Assembly (NCBI GenBank): GCA_010909165.1
Contig: MU008159.1
Location: 1,116,001 to 1,180,000, forward strand
Direction of reading: 5' to 3'
DNA: 64,000 bases
Origin: Anthoceros angustus
Lineage: Eukaryota; Streptophyta; Anthocerotopsida; Anthocerotales; Anthocerotaceae
The translations under genes and the position numbers were made by a program. Below, piece by piece: positions 44,206 to 55,645 of the stretch. The notes beneath the pieces were generated by a model. The model saw nothing but the letters and a program-made list of their open reading frames with translations, did not search any database and had not been told where the DNA came from. Each line of letters opens with the position of its first letter. The first letter of the stretch is position 1.

Positions 44206-46056
44206 TCATCGCCCTGCCATGTCGTTCTGGAACACCTCCGAAGGGCAGGTGGAAGATGGGGTGCTGTCATCGGTTGTTGATGCTGTATCCACCTGTGGGG
44301 TGGAAGGTACGTATCTACCATTGCCATTCTCGATTTCTATGGCCAAGTTGATCTCCTGCAAAACCACGATCATGGTAGGCCTGTGTATGCTGCTCATGGC
44401 CACACAGCGTCTCGCAAGATCTGCCAGCGTCCACACGGACTCCACATTGTAATCCCCATCCAGTGCCGGATCAACCACAGCTTCAATTGTTCCACTTTGC
44501 ATCGCAGTTTGCACCTGTCAACACACCCAAAGGGACAACCCTTGAAGGCTCTCTCTTTCAAGTTGCACATAATTTGCACTACAAGCGGGCGACCGATCCG
44601 TTGCCTCTTACCCAGTCTACAAGAGGTTTTTGCTTCAAAGACGAGGGGATGGGTGGCCTGCCGCAAATCAGCTCCATAAACAGAACTCCAAAACTGTAAA
44701 CATCGCTATACTCTGTCAACTGGCGGGTCGTATAGTACCTGGAACGACAACAGAGCGGGCTTTGAGCGTACGATGTGCAAGGGATTCGATTGCTCTTAAG
44801 CACCAGCAGCTAACAAGTCAGATGGCTTACTCAGGATCAAGATAACCCCTAGTTCCTTTCACTGTGGTGGTGACATGAGTGCAACCATCATCGGGTGTCA
44901 GCTTCGAGAGCCCGAAATCAGCCACCTTTGCTTCCAGGTTCCTGCTGAGAAGGATGTTACTGGTCTTGATGTCTCTGTGGATAATACTGGGCTTGATTTG
45001 GCTGTGAAGATAGACCACCCCTGCTCACACAAACACGACCATCAGCCACGCACAACAAACTAAAAGACGGTTCAGTCCGCAGAACAGGTGTCGAGATTAC
45101 CTTGTGCCGATTCTTTGGCTAATCTCAATCTGTCCTTCCACGAAAGCGGGTACCTGGAAGCATCAGCAGAACCTGCGCAGGCGCATGGCAACAATGATGG
45201 AGATCTCCGCACACCGACCGAGCACATCTCCAAAACAGCAAGCCATTCCTGTACTAAAACTTTCAGCAAAATGGCGACAAACAAGCATACCATAAAGCCG
45301 GTTCCTCAAATCCCCTCCTGCCATGAATTCGTAGACAAGTATCTGCAGATTCTCATGTTGGCAGTAACCCACCAGCTGAACAAGGTTCTTGTGGTGCACC
45401 GTGGAGAGCAGCTCGACCTGAAGTTTGGAAAATTAGGCGAGTGTCGGTCAGGCTCCAGACGCACATCACCGTCTTCATTTAAAGAAACCTGAAAGCAAAC
45501 TTGCCTCATTGATGAACTCCTTCTCTCCTTGATCTTTATTGCCCGAAGAGACTTTGACCGCCACCTCCTGATTATTGCTCAGCCTCCCGAAGTAGACCGC
45601 TCCGAAACTACCTTCTCCGATCTTATGGTTGAAGTTATTGGTGGCCTTGGTAAGAGCCTCGTAAGTGAAGCAGTGGCTACTTGTATGCAGGACTGTCACG
45701 GGGCAACACAGTTGCTGGAGAAGAGAATTCACAACCCAATTCTGGCAATCGCACAAGTGCCACCCGAAACCGAAACACAGAAGCAAAGAGCGGTCCTAAT
45801 CTAAACAGGCCCAACCTGGATAGGCTACGATGGCGGCTTCTGCTAGAAGGCCTTCCTCAAACGCGATGGCCCGCTTGTTCCGCGTCCAGCACCAAAACAA
45901 AACACACCCCGCCACAACCACCAGCAGCACCAGCAACGCAGCCGCAATTCCCACCACAATCCCAGCGTTCGCACCAGACGCCATCACCTCCCGCAGTCCA
46001 TAAATAGAAACCGGTGAATCCGACGCCCAGCAAGCACGGATCTCCACTCCTTGCAC
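44206..46056 (-). CDS. membrane-anchored serine/threonine kinase of the malectin/LRR receptor family, ectodomain absent or unreadable
   Basis: Minus-strand exons: a membrane exon within 46056-45796, about 45679-45505, 45417-45291, 45172-45101, 45020-44831, 44738-44612 and 44514-44206. Membrane helix: [20 protein letters not shown], then CWTRNKR. Kinase motifs: [43 protein letters not shown], and [20 protein letters not shown]. All catalytic residues are kept. Intron positions match the receptor kinases at 1.1-5.5 and 48.4-52.8 kb, so they are paralogs. The first kinase intron starts with GC instead of GT (AATGAG|GCAAGT). Upstream of the membrane exon I find no malectin or LRR sequence for 2 kb. 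The product may be a membrane-tethered kinase lacking the sensor, or the gene may be decaying. The 5' end and the 45796-45680 junction are uncertain. Confidence 0.72.
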
Positions 46057-48394
46057 AATGCGCTGCTCTCCTGTCTTTCCCCGTGGGGCTCAAGGCGTGA
46101 TTTGGGCGAGTCGGAGGAATTTTGGAGCTTGTGCAGCCTGTCTCCGTGGGAGCGGGACAGCATGTGGAGCCTGTGGCGCCTGTGGAATAACAGAACAAGA
46201 CAGGAAAACAGTTGGGAGCATTCAGGGCGTACAATTTGAAAGATCTTTGCAGAATAATGTAGACCCTGACCTGCCCCTGCCCCTGCCCTCTCCCTCTCCC
46301 TCGCCCTCGCCCTCGCACTCGCACTCGCACTCGCTCTGCGCTGGCTCTGCTGCTGCTTTTGCAAGTTGCAACTTGCAGGGGAGAGGCAGCGCATCCGTCA
46401 GCCCCCGTCCTTTTGGCGTTGATTATCGCCCTCCAGCTGGAAACATGATCCTGCAAAGCCGGAGCTGCAGTCACGGTGAACCTTGCCAGGTGAGAGAGAG
46501 CGACAGAGAGAGACCAGGACTCGGCCTGTCACGATGATGTCTCCTCAGAAGCATCCAGCCCAAACCCAACTTCCAAGGGCACGCTACAGTCCGGCCCCTG
46601 ATCAGCGTGGGTCCTGCGTTCCTGCCAGGGACCGGACGGCATCACCTTTCACCTTCATCGCTCTGTCATTCCAGCTTTCACCCTGGGCCTCGTCATCTCC
46701 GTTCACAGTCCCACTTTACATCTTGGTTCCGTCCACACGTTTTCTCTCTCTCCCTGGGCCGTCACTTTGTGCTCTTAGGGCCGGAGCCCCAGCTTACAGT
46801 GCTCCTTGGCAAACAGTTTGCAGCAACGGAAGCGGAGACTTCCTGCAAGGTGGACGCTTCCAGCAAAGTGGATGCAGTCGTCCATCACTTCACTGCAGTT
46901 GCTTCCAGCAGGATGAAAAAACGCTGCATGCCACATGCTTCCTCGTGCATTTTCCTGATGACTAAAGTCTTTTGTGCACATATGTTCTCATGTCGGATCT
47001 CGGCGAGGTCTGCCGACGGCGTTGGCATCCTTGACGAACAGCCTACATGACTATCCACTTGGACCCTGTGTCGTGAGCTATAGAAGAAGAAGCAGCCTTC
47101 CAATTTCCATGATTGGAGATCATGCATGTCCTCTCCTTCCCATCTGACACTGCACCGACGTCACCCTGAAGATCCTGCAGATAAAAAGTGGACGGCCTTG
47201 TGTTGACCGCGCTGAGGCCTCCTGCCCCGCGTACACACGCAAGCATGCCGGCCAGATGAGCGGGGATTCGATCCCGCGACCGTCTTCGTCACCCTCACCC
47301 AGTACGGCGAGCCCTACTGGCCCCAACTTCTGGATGCAGCCGCTGCACGCTGACTTGGGAACAGCGAGCTCCGAAGGAGCCTCGACATCTCTCGCACCAA
47401 TGTTTGATGCGGGTAGTGCTCTCCAGGCTGCAATGCAGCAACCCTAACACGTGCCTCGAGAAGACATGGACGCAAGTGCACTCCTCGCCCAAGCTTGCAT
47501 ACAACCTCCAAGAGCAGCAGCCAAGCCACCGGCTGCTCAGTGCTGCTTACACAGCTCCTCACGCTGTTTGCACCGATGATGTGGGCCTCCAGAAACCTCG
47601 CTTCAGGGATGTCCGCACGCAGGCAGCTGCTTGCAAGTTGCGGGAAACTGCAAACCTCCTCGGCATGACGGCTGCAGATCGGCTTGCCAGGCTCTTGAAG
47701 GAGTCGGACACAACTGATCCTGGGACTTGTCGGTGGACGGTGAAAAGGCATAAGGCAAGCAGGAACCATGTGGAAAGCCTGCGGGATCAGTTTTGTGCAA
47801 AGCCTGCAATGCGTTCCCCGATTTGCCATGAAAGGCATGCAGCAATCTTGATGAGACCGCGGGCAAGTGGTGGGTGAGTGAGCGAGAGAGCATCCCGTGA
47901 GTGGAGCGGTTGCAGCAATTCCTCCAGGCTCAGGCGCACCATGTGCGCCGAGCCTCTCGGTGCAAACGGACGCTCATGGGCGATCCGCCGTGGAGACGAC
48001 TCCCGTCATGTGAGACATCATCTCAGTATGCGGGTTCACATCATCTCACATTGGCCATAAGCCTCGTCCTCCCGCAAAAGCGTACCGGTAGACAAACACC
48101 AAGCTTGAGGGTCCAGCCACGTACAGGACCACTGTGGGTTCTTTCACTTGACCATCGCCGATAATCAGTTACAGCCATGTCTGGACGCCCGTGATTCTGC
48201 AGGTAACACATCGGAGTTTCCGTCAATCTCCGTGGAGGAGGGATGATCAAATCTTCCACTGATCCAGCTCGTTGCTCGCTCGAAGCTCAGGTGAAGCAAT
48301 TCCTTTCAACAGCAGATGGATTCATGACGTCCCTGGCCACCAAGAATGCACATTGGAGCTGGGGACGTGGTGTGACTGGCTTTGCGGGGGCATT
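46057..48394. other. divergent spacer between two related receptor kinases
   Basis: This 2.3-kb stretch separates a minus-strand and a plus-strand kinase. It contains a (CCCTCG)n/(CACTCG)n low-complexity run at about 46270-46335 and open frames on both strands with no recognisable domain. If the minus-strand gene once had an ectodomain it should lie here, but no LRR or malectin motif survives. A tRNA-like T-arm near 47265-47283 has no matching body. Confidence 0.4.
46268..46338. repeat. hexanucleotide microsatellite (CCCTGC/CCCTCG/CACTCG)n
   Basis: About 70 bp of imperfect six-base units on the plus strand, grading from CCCTGC through CCCTCT and CCCTCG to CACTCG, as expected for a microsatellite that expanded in steps. 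Confidence 0.85.
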
Positions 48395-51300
48395 ATGGGC
48401 GGTCCATCTGTGCCGGGCTTCATCGTCCTTCTGCTGCTTTTAGGCTCCTCCCCGACTTTGATTCCACCTGCATTCGCACAGGATGGTAAGCTCACAGGCA
48501 ATGCGATGCAACGTGATGGCGGCCAGAACGCATTTTTCACGTAATTTGCTCACCGAAGTGTGCTTTTGGTTGCTCGCACATTACACCCCGCTTGTCTGTC
48601 TCTCGCTCCAGGGTTCACCAGCATCGACTGTGGCACCTCAGCTGCTCCCCGCTTCGATGAGCTCACAAGCATTACTTGGGTGGGAGATCAGGGCTACGTT
48701 TTCACTGGGAGTACGGGCGTTGTTATGCCCTCTCTTGTTCCAGTGGAACTGCAGACGCTGAGGTTCTTCCCAGGCAACGTGACCCCGGCCAAAAATTGTT
48801 ATACATTGCCTGTGCAGCCCGGCAAGGCCTACCTTGTGCGGGCAGGATTTTTTCACGGCAACTATGACTTGAGAGGATCACCTAGTGTCCATTTCCAGGT
48901 GCGGCAGTTTGACACTTACATGGGCGTTATAATACTCTTGCCGCTGTCTTGATGGAAGCTCGTTTTACAGATAGCATTGGACAGTACACCTTGGAAGAAT
49001 ATCAGCATTGACAGTTGGAATGAGGTGCCTGTGTACTACGAGGCCATCATAGGACCGGTTGCTTCTACTGTGAGTGTGTGCCTGATTCGGACAGAAGTCA
49101 GCAGCTCCCCCTTCATCAACTCCCTTGAGCTCAGGCTGCTCCCACCTTCAACCTATTTAGAGGGCCTTAGTGATGCGAACTTGTATCTCATAAGTCGAGC
49201 CAACTTCGGCGAGCTCAACAGGACCATCCGGTAACATTCTGCCTCTGCCTCACAATTCTTATGCTTCCCTTCTTGGCTGCTTTTAGGCTGGGTGTCAACT
49301 CTGTGAATCAGCTCCAGCACTTCTGTACTAGCGTTTGTGAGATTTGTTCTAAGAGCTTGTGGACTGTCATGGCAGGTTTCCAGATGATTCAACAGACAGA
49401 ATCTGGCCGCCTTACTTGAAAGTTTTCCCGGAGCTAGCTTCTCAGGGAACTCCTATATCGGCTTCCCAGACCGTTGTGAATGACAACCAGTTTGAGATAA
49501 ATGATCCTCCTTTAGCCGTCATGCAAACTGCCCTCACGGGTCAATCTTTAAGCTGGTCCCGTCCTCTGCCACCTGGTCCCAAAGTTGTTGTTGGCTGGAT
49601 CTATTTTGCAGATTATGATGCTACTCGGTCCCCATTTGACGTGTAAGTACTATTGAGAAAGCAGCTGCTTTGGTTGGAGGGCCTACGGGCTCACATGCTA
49701 TTGCTTCTTTAACACCACACAACTTTTTCAGTTTGGAGGTAGAAGGAATGTTGTCAAGGCACGGACAATTTGCAACTGATGGTATTGTGCTTACTTCTTA
49801 TGTGGCAGGCGATCACTGCTGCTGGCTCTTAATTGGAACCCCGGGGAATGGTATTTCAACCTAACAGGTTTACCATCCTACTATACAGTTGCATTGCCGT
49901 ATCCTTTGGGCGATGCAGGATACCTTGATGCCTTCGACAGCTGGGTCACGACTTTTATGAGAGATGGGGCATCAAACTTCGAGGCCATAGTTAGTGCAGA
50001 AGAGCTGTACCTCGTTGAGACATTGATGGAAAACACAGATACAGATGATGGTAAGGACTTTCTTGTCCCAAGTTGCCTCACCAGTTATGTGCAATGTGCC
50101 TGTTTCGGCTGATCTACTGGAACTTGTGCCTGATCGTCTTTGAATGCAGTGACTGCATTGCTGAACATTAAGCAAGCCTTTGGCTTTGAACAGTGGTCGG
50201 GCGATCCATGCTATCCTATCCCATGGGATGAAGTTTTGTGTACTAAAAACAGAGTCACTGCTTTGTGAGCTGTCAACCGCTTAATTTATCTTGATGTAAA
50301 GTTCGTGCACTTTGGTGGACTAACTTGCACAAAGTTGGCTCGGACTGATGCTTGAATTTTGTTTGTTTGTTCAACTTGTGAGCAGAGATTTGTCCAATAA
50401 GGGTCTGTCTGGTCCTGTTCCATCGAGCATTGCAGGCCTGGCTCTCCTTTTAAACCTGTATGTCAATGGTGTCATAAGTTTCCAAGTGCAAGTTTAAAGT
50501 TTTGGAAGACAAGATGACTAATGTTTATGGTGCAGAGCTGCAATTTGCTAGTTTCCGGTCTTGCAGTTTGTGGCCTTCTGTGCTGACATCAAGGCTGATT
50601 TTTTGTTGAATTTTGCTATTTTCACGTGCAGTAATATCTCCAACAACCAGCTAACGGGCTCCTTCCCATCCTGGGTCACAAGCTTGCCTCTCCAGAAGCT
50701 GTGAGTAGTCGTTTCAAGCTCCCAAGTTTGGAACTGTTGTGACGCTCCGTATCTAACTCCTCCTGCTCTCAAACTTATGCACTAGTGAAATCATCGCCTC
50801 TTGCAGGGATGTTTCAAACAATCAGTTGACTGGCACCTTCCCCTCATCGCTGACTCAACTTGGAGCAAATTTCAGGTGGCTTATTTGTGTCAGTGCGAAT
50901 TGCCACAAACATACCAAGCACCCTGCGTAGCAACAGCTGAGATATCTATATGACCTCTAAATGTGGAAATCTCGATGGCAGATACTTTGGGAATTCTCAG
51001 CTTGTGTGTGTACCAGATGTGACTGGCAGCATTCCGTGCCCTGGTTCCCCACCTCCATCTGCTCAAGTGGCTTCAGTGCCTGGTCCATCGGAACCGGGAA
51101 AAGGCAGTTCGAGCCGCGTTGTTGGAGTTGTCTTCGGAATTGTGTTCACTGTTCTGGCCATCGTAATTGTGGTGGCCCTTACCATTTTTTATTGTCAACG
51201 GCAGAAAAAGCGGCATGTTATGGTACCTCCTGCAGCAGGTCAGTGGGAGAAGACATGATTTTGTGGTTCTGAAGCTCCTCTCAAAATGGCTCTTTATTTA

Positions 51301-52837
51301 CAAGCATCCCTTTGCGATCCGCAGCTATTTCTAGTGGGATCTGAATACCAGGAGTTTGTTTCATGTGATGGATGTAGACTCATCGAGGGCCCATACTGAA
51401 GATGTCCAGATGCAGTCTTTTCATCTTTTACAGCCAAATCCTCTGGGTGGAGGAAGAGCAAGACCATTTACCCTTGCAGAAATTGAAGCTGCGACCAACA
51501 CCTACTCTAGAAAGATAGGAGTGGGTGGATTTGGGCCTGTTTATTATGGAGTTCTGGAAGGCCAAAAGGAGATCGCAGTGAAGTTCCTGTCCAGCACCTC
51601 TCAGCAGGGCCAGAAAGAGTTTCTCAATGAGGTAATCCTTAGAGAGATCGAAAGTGAGACGTGGTCAGATCTTACCAATTGCAATGGCATGCATACTTAC
51701 GACGGCAAATGTCAGCAGATTCAACTTCTCTCAACAGTTTATCATAGAAACTTGGTTCCTATGGTAGGCTACTGTCAAGAATCAACGGAGCTGATTCTCG
51801 TGTACGAATACATGTCCGGAGGAAGTCTGCACAGCCGACTATTTGGTACTTACAGTACGTCGAGAGTGTCTCAATACCACAATCTTGTCACATGAATTCT
51901 GAAGCTTAACAAGGTACTCGCAGGCTCTTCTGCAGCATCCTTTCCCCTAAGCTGGAGGCAAAGACTTCAAATTGCCCTGGAAGCTGCCAGGGGTAAGAAG
52001 TTGTGTCGGTGCACATCCTCTGCTTACTGGAACAGGCCCAGCCAGCGTCTACAATTTGTGTGTTGCCTTGAGCAGGGCTGGAGTACCTTCACCACTACTG
52101 CAAACCTGCCATAATACACCGCGATGTGAAATGTGCCAACATTCTTCTCACCAATACGCTGGAAGTCAAGATCACCGACTTCGGGTACTCGAAGCTTACT
52201 ACGGACGGGGCAGACCACGTTACCACGGAAGTCAGGGGAACCAAGGGCTACGTCGATCCAGAGTACGTGCACCTTTGCTAGCCTCTGGTGTGGAAGAAAC
52301 TATGTTAGGTCTGACAAGCCTGTTTCCAAATTGTGCAGGTACAGCCATTCGGGCTTGCTCACAGACAAGAGTGATGTGTACAGCTTTGGGATTGTGTTGC
52401 TGGAACTCGTCACTGGCAAACCTGCCCTTGACGAGGCTCAGGAGACACCGGTGGAGTTGAAGTTTATCGTCAACTGGGTAAGAACCAACAGCTGTGGGAG
52501 TTAAGAGTGTCTGCTGCGGATCACTGACACGCATCCGGGTGTCGTGACTCAGGTGCGGTCTGAAGTGAACAAAGGAGACCTGGGCAGAATTGTGGCCCCT
52601 GTGCTGCCTGTGAATTACTCCGTAGACGCGGCATGGAAGCTTGTAGAAGTTGCCTTGACGTGCGTGGAGGGCAGCGGTGCCAGAAGACCCACGATGATGC
52701 AGGTCGTGCGGGAGCTCACGGAAGTGCTGGAAATGGAGATGAGCACCAGTGCCCGTAGCACCTCCAGCGTGCCCGATCCCACACTCTACATTGGCAACAC
52801 GAATCCCCAAAGCTCCCAGGACCTTGTTCCTAGATGA
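48395..52837 (+). CDS. malectin-like/LRR receptor-like serine/threonine kinase (complete, paralog)
   Basis: Exons I can place: 48395-48485, 48612-48898, 48971-49230, 49376-49642, an unclear one or two exons in 49730-49835, about 49807-50050, 50150-50264, 50386-50457, 50632-50700, 50807-50875, 50982-51238, 51378-51631, 51719-51845, 51924-51992, 52076-52262, 52339-52477, 52553-52837. The ATG at 48395 starts a signal peptide ([20 protein letters not shown]). Malectin-like ectodomain ([23 protein letters not shown]), a [12 protein letters not shown] cap, three LRR exons ([27 protein letters not shown]), a TM helix ([20 protein letters not shown]) and a kinase ([39 protein letters not shown]). All catalytic residues are present. 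Exon structure parallels the gene at 1.1-5.5 kb. One malectin-side junction (about 49.64-49.83 kb) could not be resolved in frame. Confidence 0.87.
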
Positions 52838-53150
52838 GCACACTAATTGCTGTATTCTAAGTGGATGGCATGGATTGTCTGTCCACAAACCCAAAACTGG
52901 GCACTGTACTACATTCATGGAGTGGAGTGCCCCATACACACGAACACGACACGAGATGTACAACCAACGAACACCCGAGGGAGGAAACGTCTGAAACACA
53001 ACTGCTTTTGCCACACGTGGATTTGTGCATTCGAAGATTAGGGTCAGCTGCATAAAAAGACAAGCTTTTGATGATGAAGTGGTTAGGGCTCCTACTCTGC
53101 ATGCATGTCAATGATGAGGACTGACTGCCGTGACGACGGTACACCGCTCG
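52838..53150. other. convergent 3' flanks
   Basis: Spacer between the plus-strand receptor kinase and the minus-strand membrane protein gene. No frame, RNA gene or repeat of note. Confidence 0.5.
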
Positions 53151-54959
53151 TCAGCATTGATCCTTGTCCTCGTCATCCGATCCGCCTTGTGAACTGGCGA
53201 GCTTCTTGTCCCACTCTTTTAACTCTGTCTTAGGCCATTCTTGAATCTCTTTGGCCGCTTCCATGTCTTCTTCTGATTGCTCCACCGTAGACTTCTTCTC
53301 TCGTTCATCCGAACGCCTCTGAGGACAAACAACAGCTCGTGAAGAAACCCTTTTGCCACAAAATACGAAGGAAATCCCTCAAGTGAAACCTGTACTTTTT
53401 CCACCTCCTTGCCTACTTGCCTTTCCCTCGGCCTGTCTACTGAAAGCCGGAAGGTTTTCAAGCTGTCGCTTGACTTGTGACAGTGGCTTATCAAAAAAAG
53501 AGAATCCTCCCGGTGTGTTCTCCAGCTTTTTGTCCAGATAGGGCCCATCTGTCAGCTCTGTACTTGCACTATTCGTATCAAGCTGGACATTCCAAACAAC
53601 GAGTTGGCTGGATAAGTGAAAGAACCCGACATATTCATTCGCATGATCAACCATGAAGTAGTGTTATGCCTTGCAAAACTGGTACTGAAGCCAATAAAAA
53701 CAGCATAATGGCATACATAGAACAGATGCCAATGCTCCAAAACAGCATGCCCATACTCCAAATGAGACCCATGACGCTGTCCAAGTCTATACCCTACGAT
53801 CCGTGACAATCTGACAACAGCAGAAACAAATGATAATGAATGGAAAAGTCATGGCCCAGAAAAGTGCGATCAGGCAAGGGGGGGAGATGGAGCTGACCGT
53901 ACCTGCACATGGACTATACAGGCAACCAGACTGGCCAAAGGTAGCCAACTTTCGTCCGGCGATAGGGAGAAGTCATTCCTAGAGACAGAAAATATCAACT
54001 CAAGATAAGTACATCAGCTGACGGACGAGAGCTCTCACAATGACCTTGTATAATGGCTTCTTCTATGCAGAAACCTCACAACATGCTCCCCCACAACAAA
54101 AGCTGACCAAGAATCATGTTCGGCAAGTGAAGATCACGTTACAATCACTTGAGCATACTTGAGATAAGGTGTAGCATAGACTACTGCATAGACCAAATAT
54201 CGCGTCCTTCTTGTGTCCAACCATGCAAACACCCATGCCTGCAAAAGCACAGGAGCACCACAGCACCAAGAAATGGGTCACTACTCATCCTGTACATACA
54301 AGAGACCAACTGGAGAAGATCTGTCTTGCCAAGCATATTCCCCACTTGAAAGATGCTTTAGCGCTGGTATAGCTAACGTGCACAAGGCTGGCCACGTTTC
54401 CAGACTTCTTTCATCAGGGTCAAGAAGCCTTTACCAACCAGTTGAAGAAGGGGATGAAGCTGATAATCCCCATGGCCGCAGACCGAATATCATCGGCGCC
54501 ACCTGAGCTATCCTTGCTGTCGTCTGCACCACTTACATCTCCGTCAGGGGGTAGGAAGAGACTGCTTGCCACACACGCGCTAATGGCTATGGCAATTGGC
54601 AGATCATCTTCCAGGGCCGCGTGACACTTCCCCCTCCGCCGCTGATTCAGCTGCTCTCCACATAAAAAACAAATTCATGCTCAGCAACACGCGGCATCAT
54701 GCAGCACCTGCAGGAAATTATGCGACCACGCACATTAGTCCACACCTTTGGCCCCTGCCACTTCAGCCTGCACCCTCGCAGTTTGATTCCCCCCTGCCGG
54801 AATTTCTCTGCAGACAAAGGAGAGAGTTTTAAGAACCTCAGATATCCTCAGCCAAGAATTCTCCCAACCCGCAACAAGGCAGGCTTTCGTACGTGGAGCC
54901 GCGACAGAGCCGATGGGGAAGCAGTCCGGAGATATCCGCATCAAATGCACCTGCGCCAT
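53151..54959 (-). CDS. conserved-looking multi-pass membrane protein with plastid-type N-terminus, function unknown
   Basis: Minus-strand exons: 54959-54744, 54650-54435, 54238-54159, 53978-53903, from 53582 to about 53385, and a last exon ending at the stop 53151. The first four joins are in phase. The N-terminus is Ser/Ala/Arg-containing and could be a transit peptide. Hydrophobic segments: LPIAIAISACVASSLFLP; SAAMGIISFIPFFNWLAWVF continuing AWLDTRRTRYLVYAVVYATPYL across exons; and ESWLPLASLVACIVHVQ. An acidic, soluble C-terminus follows (GGFSFFDKPLSQVKRQLENL ... EWPKTELKEWDKKLASSQ ... DEDKDQC). From memory it resembles an uncharacterised green-lineage membrane protein, but I cannot name the family. 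The join between the last two exons and the first junction are uncertain. Confidence 0.65.
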
Positions 54960-55645
54960 GGCCTGTCTCGGCGCTCGAGAGCTGATCCTATTTCCCCCTG
55001 ACCGCTCCAAGTGGCCCTCGACCTAGCCACGATCTTCACCTCTCAGAACGCACTCCAGCGGACAGCATGCAGAACAAGAAACCCTCCCATCACTAAGGCG
55101 AATGTTGCCATGGCCGAAAAGCACGGCCACGGCAGGGCTGTCGGCTATGAAGCGGCCAGCTGATGATGTACATGGCATGCACTGGCAGCCTTGAGTGGTG
55201 CGGGCCACAATGGACATGCCCCAAGATCTGCGCACTTGCTGGATTCCTTGCGCCATTAACGAAGCCTAACCCCAGTAATTATTTACCTGTACAGAATGTA
55301 GACAATTTTCGGACCAGATGATAATCGGCCTCCATTTCGGTGACACCAATCCTTCTCCTGTCGGTTTCTTTTACCAACGGCTGCTCTTCAGCTGAAGCAC
55401 CGTTCAAGAGGCAGCGGGGAGCCCTAATCTAAAGCCCTAAACCCTTGATCATCTCCTATGCCGCTTCTCAATCCTGTAGAACAGTTGCAGAGGTGACCAT
55501 CTAACATGGGTGAGCTGTGGATCGTCGGGCTTGTCTCTCTCCATCCTCATCTTGTTAGGTCGGATGCTGCAATTGGGCATGATTTTACATTGTCGCTGAG
55601 CGTTCCAGGTGGATTTGCCAGGCGGTGAATGTTTGTCGAGCAAAG
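54960..55645. other. divergent spacer between the membrane-protein gene and the second PPR gene
   Basis: About 690 bp between two divergent start codons, likely a shared promoter region. Frames at 55023-55256 and 55449-55907 on the minus strand are unsupported. Confidence 0.5.

Noticed and set aside
47262-47290. tRNA-like T-arm on the minus strand (GGTCGCGGGATCGAATCCCCGC)
   Set aside because: The arm resembles a B box, but no matching acceptor stem, D-arm or anticodon arm is found at the right distance, so it is not called a tRNA gene.
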